From Planctomycetaceae bacterium (GTDB lineage: Bacteria > Planctomycetota > Planctomycetia > Planctomycetales > Planctomycetaceae), in assembly GCA_041398785.1 (NCBI GenBank), contig JAWKUA010000013.1, forward strand, positions 148,011 through 212,010: a DNA stretch of 64,000 bases. The letters run 5' to 3'. Below are positions 18,483-27,260 of this stretch, one piece after another (the stretch's first letter is position 1; every line of letters begins with the position of its first letter). The translations under genes and the position numbers were made by a program. The notes beneath the pieces are model-generated. The model saw only the letters and a program-made list of their open reading frames with translations. It made no database searches and was not told the origin of the DNA.

Positions 18483-20401
18483 TGCGATTCGATGGAATGT
18501 GGCATCCAGGGACACTTCTTCGCCGGTGGCAATCGCGTGGCGGAATGCTGGACCGTAGCGTGCGGGCATCCGTCGCCGGTGTGATCGTCGCCGGTGTGAT
18601 CGCCGGATGCGAACCGGAAGCGCCGGTAACGTTGCCGCCGGATGCATCAGCAACCATCCCGGCAGCGTCGTCATCGAACGGTCCGCTGCCTGCGACCTCC
18701 ACGAATCCCGCAGGCCATACCGCATCGGGCGGGTCCGCGGCGGGAACGATTCGGCTCGTCGAAGTGCCGCCGGCGGAGAGCGGAGTTGACTTTCTGCATG
18801 TCAGCGGGGATTCGGAAGAGAAGCCGTTCCCGGCCGCCAACGGCAGTGGAGGCGGTGCCATCGATGTCGATCAGGACGGCCTGTTCGATCTGTACTTCGC
18901 CACGGGTGCTCCGTTTCCGCTGACGTCGACGGAAGCGTCGCCGTCGAACCGCTGTTATCGAAATCTCGGCGACTGGAAATTTCAGGAGATCACCGCCGAA
19001 GCCGGTTTGACGTTTCGCGGATACAGCGCCGGCGTCGCCGTCGCGGATTTCGACAGCGACGGGTTCCCGGACCTGTACGTCACTTGTTTCGGAGAAAACC
19101 AGTGGTTCCGCAATCTCGGCGACGGAACGTTCGAAAACGCACCGATTTCGCCGGGCGGCAACTTTTCGACCAGTGCCGCATGGCTCGACTACAACGGTGA
19201 CGGCCTGGTCGACCTTTATGTCGGAAACTACGGCCACTGGTCCTTTGAAGAAAACCAATATTGTGGAGATCGGTCACGCGGAGTTCGAATTTTCTGCAGC
19301 CCGAACTCACTGGAACCGGAGCCGGACCGGTTGCTGCAGAATCTGGGCGACGGGACGTTTCTGGATGCCACGTCCGCGGCCGGTGTCGATCAGGTCACCG
19401 GCCGAGCTCAGGGAGTCCTGGCAACGGACGTCAACGCCGACGGCAATACCGACCTGTACATCGGCAACGATATCCATCCCAACTTTCTGTTTCTGAACGA
19501 CGGCGACGGACACTTCGCCGACGCGACGGAATTGTCCGGCGCCGCGTACGACGGCCGCGGCCAGATGCAGGCCGGTATGGGAGTCGCCAGCGCCGACATC
19601 AATCACGACGGACGCCTGGATCTGTTCGTCACCAACTTCGAAGGCGAACAGAATACGCTGTACCTGCAGTCGGCGCCCGACACATTCTACGACGCGTCAA
19701 ACATGCTGGGGCTCGCGCCGGATTCGAAGCCCTGGGTCGGCTGGGGCACCGCCTTTGTCGACTTCAATCTTGATGGCTGGAAGGACGTGATCGTCACCAA
19801 TGGCCACGTCGACAACAATCTTCCGCAGATGGGACGCGACGTGCCGTACGAACAGCCGGCACTTGTCTGGCAGAACAATGAAGGCAGGTTCCGCTGCCTG
19901 GCAGACTCCGCCGGTTCGTGGTTCCGAGTATCTCACCCCGGCCGCGGGTTGATTACCGCCGACCTGGACAACGACGGCGACACGGACATCGTCGTCACGC
20001 AGCAGGACCAGCATCCGGCTCTGTTGAGAAACGATTCGCCGGAATTCGATCGCTCAGCGCGGAATTCCGTGACGCTGCGGCTGATTGGTCGCGAAAGCAA
20101 CCGGGACGCCATCGGAACCCGAATCGAAATCACATCAGCCGAAACACCGCGTGTGGAATGCATCCAGAACGGAGGCAGCTATCTGTCGGCACACGATTCC
20201 CGCCTGATCATTCCAGTCGACCCGTCCGGGACCGCGGACCTGAAGATTCTGTGGCCGTCCGGGGCTCAAAGCATGGTAATTGGACTGAAGGCATCGCAGA
20301 ATTACGCCGTTATCGAACCTTCAACGACCGAACCGGCATCGATCAGTCATTCACCGGCAGCGTTGCCCACCGGAAAGGTGAACCGTGACTTCAACAAATA
20401 G
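18482..20401 (+). CDS. CRTAC1-type FG-GAP/ASPIC-UnbV lipoprotein
   Basis: This protein of about 639 residues begins with a signal sequence whose hydrophobic core ends in a lipobox-like VIAGC (near residue 41). After a Ser/Pro/Thr linker come FG-GAP/VCBS repeats with calcium-loop motifs (DVDQDGLFDLY, DFDSDGFPDLYV, DYNGDGLVDLYV, DVNADGNTDLYI, DINHDGRLDLFV, DLDNDGDTDIVV). The last 90 residues form an ASPIC/UnbV domain (IGTRIEIT ... GGSYLSAHDSRLIIPV ... LKILWPSGA). It is expected on the periplasmic or cell-surface side; its biochemical role is not established. The start is ATG 18482, overlapping the TPR stop. A paralogue lies at 23224-25137. Confidence 0.9.
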   Translation: MRFDGMWHPGTLLRRWQSRGGMLDRSVRASVAGVIVAGVIAGCEPEAPVTLPPDASATIPAASSSNGPLPATSTNPAGHTASGGSAAGTIRLVEVPPAESGVDFLHVSGDSEEKPFPAANGSGGGAIDVDQDGLFDLYFATGAPFPLTSTEASPSNRCYRNLGDWKFQEITAEAGLTFRGYSAGVAVADFDSDGFPDLYVTCFGENQWFRNLGDGTFENAPISPGGNFSTSAAWLDYNGDGLVDLYVGNYGHWSFEENQYCGDRSRGVRIFCSPNSLEPEPDRLLQNLGDGTFLDATSAAGVDQVTGRAQGVLATDVNADGNTDLYIGNDIHPNFLFLNDGDGHFADATELSGAAYDGRGQMQAGMGVASADINHDGRLDLFVTNFEGEQNTLYLQSAPDTFYDASNMLGLAPDSKPWVGWGTAFVDFNLDGWKDVIVTNGHVDNNLPQMGRDVPYEQPALVWQNNEGRFRCLADSAGSWFRVSHPGRGLITADLDNDGDTDIVVTQQDQHPALLRNDSPEFDRSARNSVTLRLIGRESNRDAIGTRIEITSAETPRVECIQNGGSYLSAHDSRLIIPVDPSGTADLKILWPSGAQSMVIGLKASQNYAVIEPSTTEPASISHSPAALPTGKVNRDFNK

Positions 20402-21128
20402 CGACCAGGCACATTCCGCGAATTTCCCGGATCACGAATCCGGCGACGTGAAGAAATCCTTTGTGGCCATCATTCTGGTCCTGCTGCTGGTGCTGCTGGT
20501 GGCGATCGCCGCTGCCGGTCGAGCCGCCTATGTCTGGGTCATGACGGATGGAAACCTGACGTTCCGCCGGTTTGCATTTATGGAAGAGCCGAAGGTTGAA
20601 CTCTATCCGGTGACCGGCAAAGTTATCTTCAACGGTGAACCGCTGACCGGCGGACACATAGAACTGTACTCCGTCGACGGCAGCGTCAAGCCGGACCGGA
20701 TCATAGGCCCGCTCAAGTCCGACGGCTCATTTGAGCTGTACACGGACTTCAACGGCACACTTGGCACTGGTGCTCCCTCAGGCGATTTCAAGGTGGTGCT
20801 GCTTGTCTATCATCCCACAGGGCCGCTGGAAGCGCCAGTGCAGATGCTGCCGGCGGAATTCTATGACCACAACAAAAGCCCGATTACGGTCAAGGTCACA
20901 ACCGACGCCGCTCAGAACCAATTGACAATCGAAGCGGACGGAGAAATCCAGGAGAAGCCGGCACGTAACCGGCCACCCGGCGGCCGACGACCGGCTGGGG
21001 ATTCTCCCGACGAAGCATCGCCGGAAGCAAACGACGACGCAGCGGAACCCACACCGGACGACTCCACCTCTGAAGATGCTCCGTCCGAATCTGCGCCATC
21101 GGAAGAATCACCGGACGAAGAGAACTGA
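20385..21128 (+). CDS. Membrane-anchored carboxypeptidase-regulatory-like protein with acidic tail
   Basis: The 247-residue protein has a membrane segment at residues about 25-50 (FVAIILVLLLVLLVAIAAAG). A beta-sandwich of the carboxypeptidase regulatory-like type follows (YPVTGKVIFNGEPLTGGHIELYS ... LKSDGSFELYTDFNGTLGTGAPSGDFKVVLLVY). The last 70 residues are a low-complexity Pro/Asp/Glu/Ser tail. In planctomycetes such domains are frequent in small exported proteins of unknown function. GTG 20385 has AAAGGTGA just upstream and overlaps the CRTAC1 stop by 17 bases, so it is the third gene of this coupled set. Confidence 0.85.
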   Translation: MTSTNSDQAHSANFPDHESGDVKKSFVAIILVLLLVLLVAIAAAGRAAYVWVMTDGNLTFRRFAFMEEPKVELYPVTGKVIFNGEPLTGGHIELYSVDGSVKPDRIIGPLKSDGSFELYTDFNGTLGTGAPSGDFKVVLLVYHPTGPLEAPVQMLPAEFYDHNKSPITVKVTTDAAQNQLTIEADGEIQEKPARNRPPGGRRPAGDSPDEASPEANDDAAEPTPDDSTSEDAPSESAPSEESPDEEN

Positions 21129-21178
21129 CGATCTGCCTGGTCTGAGAAGTCCCCGTCCCGTTTCCGCGACCGACGCCG

Positions 21179-21378
21179 TCCCGATTGGCGTTTCCGGGTT
21201 CTTGAACCGGCGACGTCTTTGGAGTGAGGTGACCCGTCACCGCTTTGGATTTCAAGGAATACGCGATTTCCGGTGCATCGATCGGCAGGTCGGAAGGTCA
21301 ACATGAGAGCGAAAACCAAAGCGATGCTGAATCATCGCACTCCAAAAATCGCTTGTGGCTTGTCACGCGTCATTGGTG
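21179..21378. repeat. 200-base direct repeat, unit 1 (contains family C element)
   Basis: This unit starts TCCCGATTGGCGTTTCCGGG and ends with GTCACGCGTCATTGGTG. It carries a family C element at about 21219-21347 with the TTTGGAGTG and CACTCCAAA ends. A second copy about 380 bases downstream is nearly identical. Confidence 0.85.
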
Positions 21379-21425
21379 AACACCACTGAGCGACAGTGGC
21401 ACGGATCGCAGCGCGGGCGTTCCGG

Positions 21426-21490
21426 GTAGCACATCTTCGCAGAAGGTGTGCGGCGCAGCCGTGGGAAAGCGTTTCGAGACGTCCTGCCGC
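21426..21490 (-). repeat. Dispersed repeat, family B, inverted copy
   Basis: The reverse complement reads ACGCTTTCCCACGGCTGCG, CACACCTTCTGCGAAGATGTG and ends TACCC, matching the other family B copies. It separates the two direct repeat units. Confidence 0.7.
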
Positions 21491-21560
21491 CACCGTGCAC
21501 TGAATTTCCGAACAGCATCGGCCATCGATTTCCGATCGCCGCGCGACTCGCAGAACGCCA

Positions 21561-21759
21561 TCCCGATTGGCGTTTCCGGGTTCTTGAACCGGCGACGTCT
21601 TTGGAGTGCGGTGACCCGTCACCGCTTTGGATTTCACGGAATCCGCGATTTCCGGTGCATCGATTGGCAGCTCGGAAGTCGACATGTCTGCGAAAACCCA
21701 AGCGATGCTGAATCATCGCACTCCAAAAATCGCTCGTGGCTTGTCACGCGTCATCGGTG
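21561..21759. repeat. 200-base direct repeat, unit 2 (contains family C element)
   Basis: Nearly identical to 21179-21378, with family C ends at about 21599-21728. Only scattered substitutions and a short indel distinguish the units, which suggests a recent duplication of the family C/B block upstream of the DUF1559 gene. No gene was recognised in 21129-22025. Confidence 0.85.
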
Positions 21760-21874
21760 TCCGATCGCCGCGCGACCCGACTGCGGGTTTCCCTCCGTCG
21801 AGTCGCACCCGTCGGTACGACTGGTGCGGGCACACTGACTTGCTGCCAAAACTTCACAGAATGAATTCAGAGTA

Positions 21875-21903
21875 TTGCACGCGGGCTGTACGAATTGTTA
21901 GAT
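21875..21903 (+). promoter_or_regulatory. Candidate sigma70-type promoter of the DUF1559 gene
   Basis: TTGCAC at 21875-21880 and TTAGAT at 21898-21903 are separated by 17 bases. This would place the transcript start near 21910 and leave a leader of about 115 bases. It lies in a locally AT-richer stretch. The assignment is by eye only. Confidence 0.35.
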
Positions 21904-22025
21904 TTCGTAGTGCGGGGAGTCTCCGACTGTGGCCGGTGCACTTTTTTCTTCGCATTTCACTGTTGCGCCTAGCCGGGGCACCCTTGAGTACGTCTTACTT
22001 TTTGAACATCGAAAGGACGGTCATT

Positions 22026-23084
22026 ATGAAAATTCCGCGACGGGGTCGGTTGGGATTCACCCTGATCGAATTGCTGGTGGTGATCGCCATCATCGCAATT
22101 CTGATCGCATTGCTGCTGCCCGCTGTGCAGCAGGCACGTGAGGCGGCTCGCCGCACTCAGTGCAAGAACAACCTGAAACAAATCGGGCTGGCACAGCACA
22201 ACTACCATGATACGTACAACATGTTCCCGATCACTGTTGGCTGGAACAACACGCCCGATGAACGCAAAGGGCAGTTCTCCGACAAGGTGGCGATGCTGCC
22301 GTATCTGGATCGCGGACCGGAATTCAACCTGCGAGACGAATCTTTGCGTCCCTACGAACCCTCAGGCTGGCACGGCAGTGACAACGTGACAGCTTTCGGC
22401 GGCACGATTCCGATCTTCAACTGCCCGTCGGCTCCGCGGGAACACGCGATTCCTGCCCACAACCGGACTGCGTTCACCTACGCCGTCAACTGGGGCGTGA
22501 TGCGATATAACGGTCGCGGACGACAGGGGAATCACAACGGTATCGGCTTCTACGCGGGTGCCGGGATTGAATCTGACCCTCCGGTCGACTTCGGAAAGAT
22601 CCCCGATGGTTCTTCGAACACGGCTGCCTACGCGGAATTTGTCCACTCTCCGGGAGCTGCCGGAACCGGGGCTTCCACGGATCCGATGATCAAGAAATTC
22701 CAGCTCTATCAATGGGCGGCGGACGTCCCGACGCATATTGAACTGCGAAATTCCTGCCTGGCAAATGCGGCCGCAGGCGACCTTGGTAACAACAACGACA
22801 CCTGGCGTCAGTCCGTCAAGGGGTCCTCATGGTCATGGTCGTTCATCGGCGTCGGCAACGGGTACACTCACACCATGCTGCCCAACGAACCGTCCTGTGC
22901 TGTGATGTTTGGAGGAACGGACTGGGGTGGAGACTCCATGATGTCCGCCAGCAGTATGCACACCGGCGGCGTTCAGATTCTGCTGGCCGACGGAAGTGCT
23001 CGCTTCATCTCCCAGAACATCGACCAGACTGTCTGGTGGGGTCTCGGAACACGAAACGGAAGCGAAACTCTGGGCGAATTCTAA
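22026..23084 (+). CDS. DUF1559 protein with type IV prepilin-like N-terminus
   Basis: The 352-residue protein opens with a prepilin cleavage/methylation motif, GFTLIELLVVIAIIAILIALLLPAVQQAREAARR, with the conserved Glu five residues after the Gly, followed by NNLKQIGLAQHNY. The C-terminus has the planctomycete H-X9-DG motif (HTGGVQILLADGSARF). DUF1559 proteins are hugely expanded in planctomycetes and are thought to be exported pseudopilin-like surface proteins; the exact role is unknown. The start is ATG 22026, preceded by GAAAGGACGG; the frame is open further upstream but only through repeats. A strong terminator follows at 23173. Confidence 0.94.
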   Translation: MKIPRRGRLGFTLIELLVVIAIIAILIALLLPAVQQAREAARRTQCKNNLKQIGLAQHNYHDTYNMFPITVGWNNTPDERKGQFSDKVAMLPYLDRGPEFNLRDESLRPYEPSGWHGSDNVTAFGGTIPIFNCPSAPREHAIPAHNRTAFTYAVNWGVMRYNGRGRQGNHNGIGFYAGAGIESDPPVDFGKIPDGSSNTAAYAEFVHSPGAAGTGASTDPMIKKFQLYQWAADVPTHIELRNSCLANAAAGDLGNNNDTWRQSVKGSSWSWSFIGVGNGYTHTMLPNEPSCAVMFGGTDWGGDSMMSASSMHTGGVQILLADGSARFISQNIDQTVWWGLGTRNGSETLGEF

Positions 23085-23172
23085 GAATCCCTCATCGGAC
23101 AACCGTGCCGTTTAGCCTGCTGACGGGTGAAACCGGCCGGCAGGTCTGATGGACCAGTAGTTTCCAGATCTC

Positions 23173-23210
23173 GATGGCCACTCGTTTCGGCGAGTGGCCA
23201 TCTTGCTTTT
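23173..23210 (+). terminator. Intrinsic terminator of the DUF1559 gene
   Basis: A perfect 12-bp stem (GATGGCCACTCG at 23173-23184, its complement at 23191-23202) encloses the loop TTTCGG and is followed by TTGCTTTT. It lies 89 bases after the DUF1559 stop. Confidence 0.85.
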
Positions 23211-23223
23211 CCGGCTGCATCAA

Positions 23224-25137
23224 ATGCCGTCTCGAAACACCGAACAACCAGGCCTTCGGGAGTCATCGCGGTCGTCGTACCGAGCAGCCTTCCGTGCGCG
23301 CTGCCTTCGCGTCTTCATGGTCGGTATCGCGGCAACCGGGTACTGCCTGTTCCTTTCGGCCGGCTGTTCCGACGGTGAAACGAAATCTTCGCCTTCGCCC
23401 GCCGCCGGCGTTGCTGAATTGGAGAATGAAGAATCCGGCGGCGCTTCGAACGAACTCAGCGATCTGCTGGAAGTCGGAACGCCACGCGACGAGCCTTCCG
23501 TTCAGGCAGCCGTGATTCCGGAATTCCGCGACACCGCGTCAGAAGTTGGCATCGGCTTTCAGCGGTTCAATGACACCATCCCGGAGCGCTACTTTCTGCC
23601 GGAAGTCATGGGCGGCGGAGTCGCCTGGTTCGACTTTGACGGTGATCTGGACATGGATCTGTATGCGACAGACGGATGTACGCTGTGGGAGACTCTTCCC
23701 GCGCAGACGGACCACGTCAACCGAATGTTCCGCAGCGATGGCAGCGGCTCATTCACGGAAATCGCCGCCGAATCAGGTTCCGCTGACAATCGTTTCGGCC
23801 AGGGATGCGCTGTTGGCGATTTCAACGCCGACGGGTTTCCGGACCTGTATCTGGCGAACTACGGCCGAAACACGTTGCTTGCGAACAACGGTGACGGCAC
23901 ATTTCGTGACATCACGCAGCAGTCAGAAACGGGCTGCGAAGCCTGGTCAACCAGCGTCGTCTGGTTCGATGCCAACGCCGACGACCTGCCGGACCTGTAC
24001 GTTGTCAACTACGTGAATCTCACGCCATCGAATCACCAGGTCTGTACGTACGGCGGAATTCCGGGGTACTGCGGACCGGGACAATGGGACGGCGTCGCCG
24101 ACGTACTCTATTTGAATCAGGGCGACGGTCGGTTCACTCCGTCACCCGGTCGCGAAATGCCCGACTCGAAGTTTGCGAAGGGACTTGCGGTTGCCGTCTG
24201 CGACTTCAATTCCGACCGGCGTCCGGAGGTTTATGTCGCCAACGACATGATGCCCAACTTTCTGCTGACGTCGGACGGTCCTGCGGCTGACGGCGACCCG
24301 AACTTTCACAACGTGGCCGATGCCGCCGGGTGCGCGGTCAGCAGCGACGGCCGCAACGAAGCCAGCATGGGCGTCGCCTGTGCGGATTTCGACAACGACG
24401 GACAGGTCGACATCTTTCTGACCCACTACTTTCATCACAAGAATACGCTGTATCGCAACCTGGGATCACTGCTGTTCGAAGATGCCAGCTACCGGTCGCG
24501 AATCGCGGCCACAAGTTTCGATTCACTCGGATTCGGTACGGCGGCCTTCGACGCGGATCTTGACGGCGACGAAGACCTGTTCATCGCCAACGGGCATGTC
24601 CTTGGACCGCTGCACCAGCCGAATGAAATGAAGCCGCAACTGCTGCAAAATGACGGCCACGGCCGGTTCGATGACATCTCCGACCGCGTCGGCGGTTATT
24701 TCCACGAACTCTGCATCGGCCGCGGAGTCGGCAGCGGCGACTATGATGATGACGGCCGAGTTGACCTGGCGATCAATCATCTGGATCGAACGCTGGCTGT
24801 TCTCCACAACGAAACAGCGGGCCATCGCAATTTCATCGGAATTGACCTGATGCCGAAGAATCGCGTCTATCCGGTCGGCGCTCAGGTGACCATCACGGCC
24901 GGGTCTTTGCGCCGTCTGGTGCCAATCGTCGCCGGAGGAAGTTATCTGTCGTCCGGCGATCCGCGAATCGTTGTGGGGCTCGGCGATTATGACGGGCCCG
25001 TTGACATTGATATCATGTGGCCCGGCGGTGAAACGACCGGCTATACCGGGCTCCAGAGGAATCGTTACTGGCGCCTGCGCGAAGCACGTTCGCAGCCGGT
25101 TTCCGATCAATCCGTCATTCGCGGCGCCGCGAAGTGA
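23224..25137 (+). CDS. CRTAC1-type FG-GAP/ASPIC-UnbV lipoprotein (second copy)
   Basis: The protein of about 637 residues carries a signal sequence with lipobox-like LSAGC. FG-GAP repeats follow (DFDGDLDMDLYA, DFNADGFPDLYL, DANADDLPDLYV, DFNSDRRPEVYV, DFDNDGQVDIFL, DADLDGDEDLFI, DYDDDGRVDLAI), and an ASPIC/UnbV domain lies at the C-terminus (VGAQVTITAG ... GGSYLSSGDPRIVVGLG ... IMWPGGETT). Domain order equals the 18482-20401 protein. A longer frame begins at GTG 23194, but that codon is inside the terminator stem, so ATG 23224 is preferred. The TGA stop overlaps the GTG of the next TPR gene. Confidence 0.88.
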   Translation: MPSRNTEQPGLRESSRSSYRAAFRARCLRVFMVGIAATGYCLFLSAGCSDGETKSSPSPAAGVAELENEESGGASNELSDLLEVGTPRDEPSVQAAVIPEFRDTASEVGIGFQRFNDTIPERYFLPEVMGGGVAWFDFDGDLDMDLYATDGCTLWETLPAQTDHVNRMFRSDGSGSFTEIAAESGSADNRFGQGCAVGDFNADGFPDLYLANYGRNTLLANNGDGTFRDITQQSETGCEAWSTSVVWFDANADDLPDLYVVNYVNLTPSNHQVCTYGGIPGYCGPGQWDGVADVLYLNQGDGRFTPSPGREMPDSKFAKGLAVAVCDFNSDRRPEVYVANDMMPNFLLTSDGPAADGDPNFHNVADAAGCAVSSDGRNEASMGVACADFDNDGQVDIFLTHYFHHKNTLYRNLGSLLFEDASYRSRIAATSFDSLGFGTAAFDADLDGDEDLFIANGHVLGPLHQPNEMKPQLLQNDGHGRFDDISDRVGGYFHELCIGRGVGSGDYDDDGRVDLAINHLDRTLAVLHNETAGHRNFIGIDLMPKNRVYPVGAQVTITAGSLRRLVPIVAGGSYLSSGDPRIVVGLGDYDGPVDIDIMWPGGETTGYTGLQRNRYWRLREARSQPVSDQSVIRGAAK

Positions 25138-26546
25138 CGTACGACGTTTTCAACAAATGCCGGCAGATGAGCGGGGCTTCGGATCAAAATCAGGATCGGC
25201 AGACGACACCGCCAGCGTCGGCGGAGCCCCGCGCGGGCCGAAGTCCGCGGATCTGGCGTCGATGGTGGTTGATTGCGGCGATCGTGCTGGTGCCCGCAGT
25301 CTTCGCCGCTCAATGGTACACGTCCCGTGAATGGGGCTTCGATCGAGCGCGCGAAGCGGCGGGTCGGCGGCGCTGGGAAGAAGCCAGGCAGCACCTGGCC
25401 CGATACCTGGAACTTCACCCGAACAGTTCTCAGGCTCGGTTGCTGATGGCGGAGGCTCTGGTTAAGGAAAAGGGTACACGTCCCACAGAAGCGATCCCTC
25501 AGGCGATTGAGCACCTGCGGCGGGTCGATGGCTCACCGCAGGACATCGCCACCGCAAAGCTGCAGATTGCCCGGCTGTCATTTCTGGTCCTGAAGAAGCC
25601 CGGACAGGCGGAGCGCGAACTTCAGGAAGCTCTGGCGCTGGATCCCCGTTCGTTCGACGCTAATGTCCTGATGTGGAAGCTGCTGGACCTGACGGGACGC
25701 CATGAACTGGCAGGCGATTACTTCTGGCAGGCTTTCGAAGTTGCCGACGAATCTCAGCATCCCGTGCTGCTTCGTGACTGGTTTCTTTCGGAGTTCTATC
25801 CGGAGACCGGCAACGACAACTTCTATTCGATTTTCGGCGCTCAGAAGATTGGTAAGATCCCCGCCTCCGTCAACCTGCTGGTGCGATTGCGGGAAAGCGA
25901 ACCGGAAGCCGTCGTCCTGCACGCCGCTCTGGCGGCTTACTACCTGGAAAACGGCGTGCCCACATCGTCGCTGGAACTTTTGAAGGAGGCTCCTGACCTG
26001 TCGGCCGCGATGCACGATGCCTTCTTCGTTTCGGTGCTGCTGGAAGCACTTGTCGATCTGGGCGAATTTGAAAAAGCGGAAGACTGTTTCCGAAAGTTCC
26101 CGCAGCCGCATGAAGGCTATCTCTACTGGCGCAGCGAAGGCCTGTTTCAGCAGACCGTGGCCGACGATGCCGCGGCAGCCATCAAGTCCTACGAAAAATG
26201 CCTGCAAATGGCGGCCGGAAAGTTCGACTGGGGGCTGATGATGAGGCTCTCAGAATGCCTGAGAAAAGTGGGACGAGCGGACGAAGCCCAGGAAATTCAG
26301 ACTCGAGTCAATTATCTTACGACACAGGCGCTGACCGAAGAACGTGCCCAGGACTTGCGGGAGAGACTCCGAAATCTGAACGATCCCGGCGTGGCTGGCG
26401 ATGTCGGCGACCTGTACCGGGAATTCGGCAAGTCGCGTGAAGCTTCCGCGTGGGAAGAACTTCATCAGCGGCTGCTTCGACATCAAACCGGCGAAGAACG
26501 CTCCGTCAGCGGAGGTCCCTCGCCGGCGACAAGTGCGAAACCTTAG
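25134..26546 (+). CDS. Membrane-anchored TPR protein (second copy)
   Basis: The 470-residue protein has a basic patch and a membrane segment at about residues 42-62 (RRWWLIAAIVLVPAVFAAQWY). TPR-type helices follow (RRRWEEARQHLARYLELHPNSSQARLLMAEALV, KKPGQAERELQEALALDPRSFDANVLMWKL, FEKAEDCFRKFPQ, AIKSYEKCLQMAAGKFDWGLMMRLSECLRKVGRADEAQEIQTR). GTG 25134 overlaps the upstream stop; ATG 25167 is an alternative. It pairs with the preceding CRTAC1 gene as the 17103 TPR gene pairs with its CRTAC1 gene, but in the reverse order. Confidence 0.86.
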   Translation: MTYDVFNKCRQMSGASDQNQDRQTTPPASAEPRAGRSPRIWRRWWLIAAIVLVPAVFAAQWYTSREWGFDRAREAAGRRRWEEARQHLARYLELHPNSSQARLLMAEALVKEKGTRPTEAIPQAIEHLRRVDGSPQDIATAKLQIARLSFLVLKKPGQAERELQEALALDPRSFDANVLMWKLLDLTGRHELAGDYFWQAFEVADESQHPVLLRDWFLSEFYPETGNDNFYSIFGAQKIGKIPASVNLLVRLRESEPEAVVLHAALAAYYLENGVPTSSLELLKEAPDLSAAMHDAFFVSVLLEALVDLGEFEKAEDCFRKFPQPHEGYLYWRSEGLFQQTVADDAAAAIKSYEKCLQMAAGKFDWGLMMRLSECLRKVGRADEAQEIQTRVNYLTTQALTEERAQDLRERLRNLNDPGVAGDVGDLYREFGKSREASAWEELHQRLLRHQTGEERSVSGGPSPATSAKP

Positions 26547-26589
26547 ATCACCTTATCACGACTTTTGCTGTTACCTGAAAGGAACAACG

Positions 26590-26763
26590 ATGAAGCGTTT
26601 TTTCTGTTCTGTCTGGTGCTGTCTGACTCTGCTGACGTTCGCCGGATGCGGCGGCGCTGTGCCGGAAGAAGCTCCGCCCGAATCCACTCCGACGCTCACG
26701 CCGGAGGAACAACAACACATGGAAACTCAGATCGACGACATGCGGAAGATGTACAAGAAGTAG
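26590..26763 (+). CDS. Small lipoprotein (57 residues)
   Basis: This short gene encodes MKRFFCSVWCCLTLLTFAGCGG, a signal peptide with lipobox TFAGC. The mature peptide of about 38 residues is acidic and Pro/Glu/Gln-rich, ending MRKMYKK. AAAGGAA precedes the ATG at a good distance. It follows the TPR gene by 43 bases and probably ends this operon. No family is recognised. Confidence 0.75.
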   Translation: MKRFFCSVWCCLTLLTFAGCGGAVPEEAPPESTPTLTPEEQQHMETQIDDMRKMYKK

Positions 26764-26798
26764 GCATTTTCGTCGGTTGAGTGACTGTAGCCAGCAAC

Positions 26799-26837
26799 CG
26801 GGCACCGGCGGAATTTCTGGATTCCCCCCGGTGCCCG
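26799..26837 (+). terminator. Strong hairpin at the end of the CRTAC1/TPR/lipoprotein operon
   Basis: CGGGCACCGG (26799-26808) pairs perfectly with CCGGTGCCCG (26828-26837), and the inner GGAAT/ATTCC extends the stem. It lies 36 bases after the lipoprotein stop. No T-tract follows, so it may terminate inefficiently or stabilise the 3' end. Confidence 0.5.
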
Positions 26838-27260
26838 CCGCGCGGTGACAACGCAGCGCGAGCATCGTTGCCTGTTGTGAAAGTGTCAGGTCCGTTCACA
26901 GAAACGGGCCTGCCATTCGTTCCTTTGACCGTGGCAGCCGGCCAGGCTGTGCCGGTCTGTGCCAAGCCTGACATTCGGCCACGAGTCGAACGATCTGACG
27001 TTTTCCCCATCGAACGGCTTCGCTGGCGAGGGAAACATGTGCGACGGTCGGGTTCGGGTCACGCGCAGTGCGGATGCGTGACCTTTTTCCGCGGCGAAAC
27101 TACACTTCGCGCGGCGACAGGTGAGAAACGGCGGCCAGCGATTTCGATTCGGCATTCCGGAATTCGTCCTTCCGATTTGTCAGCGCTGGCCATCCGTAAC
27201 CATTCAGCGCGGCGGTTCATCGTCGCGGATTCACTGAACTGACCAGCACACCCGAGATCC
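26838..27260. other. Intergenic region upstream of glnA, no gene recognised
   Basis: About 420 bases without credible coding frames. It should contain the glnA promoter; no clear GG-N10-GC sigma54 site or other operator was identified by eye. Confidence 0.5.
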
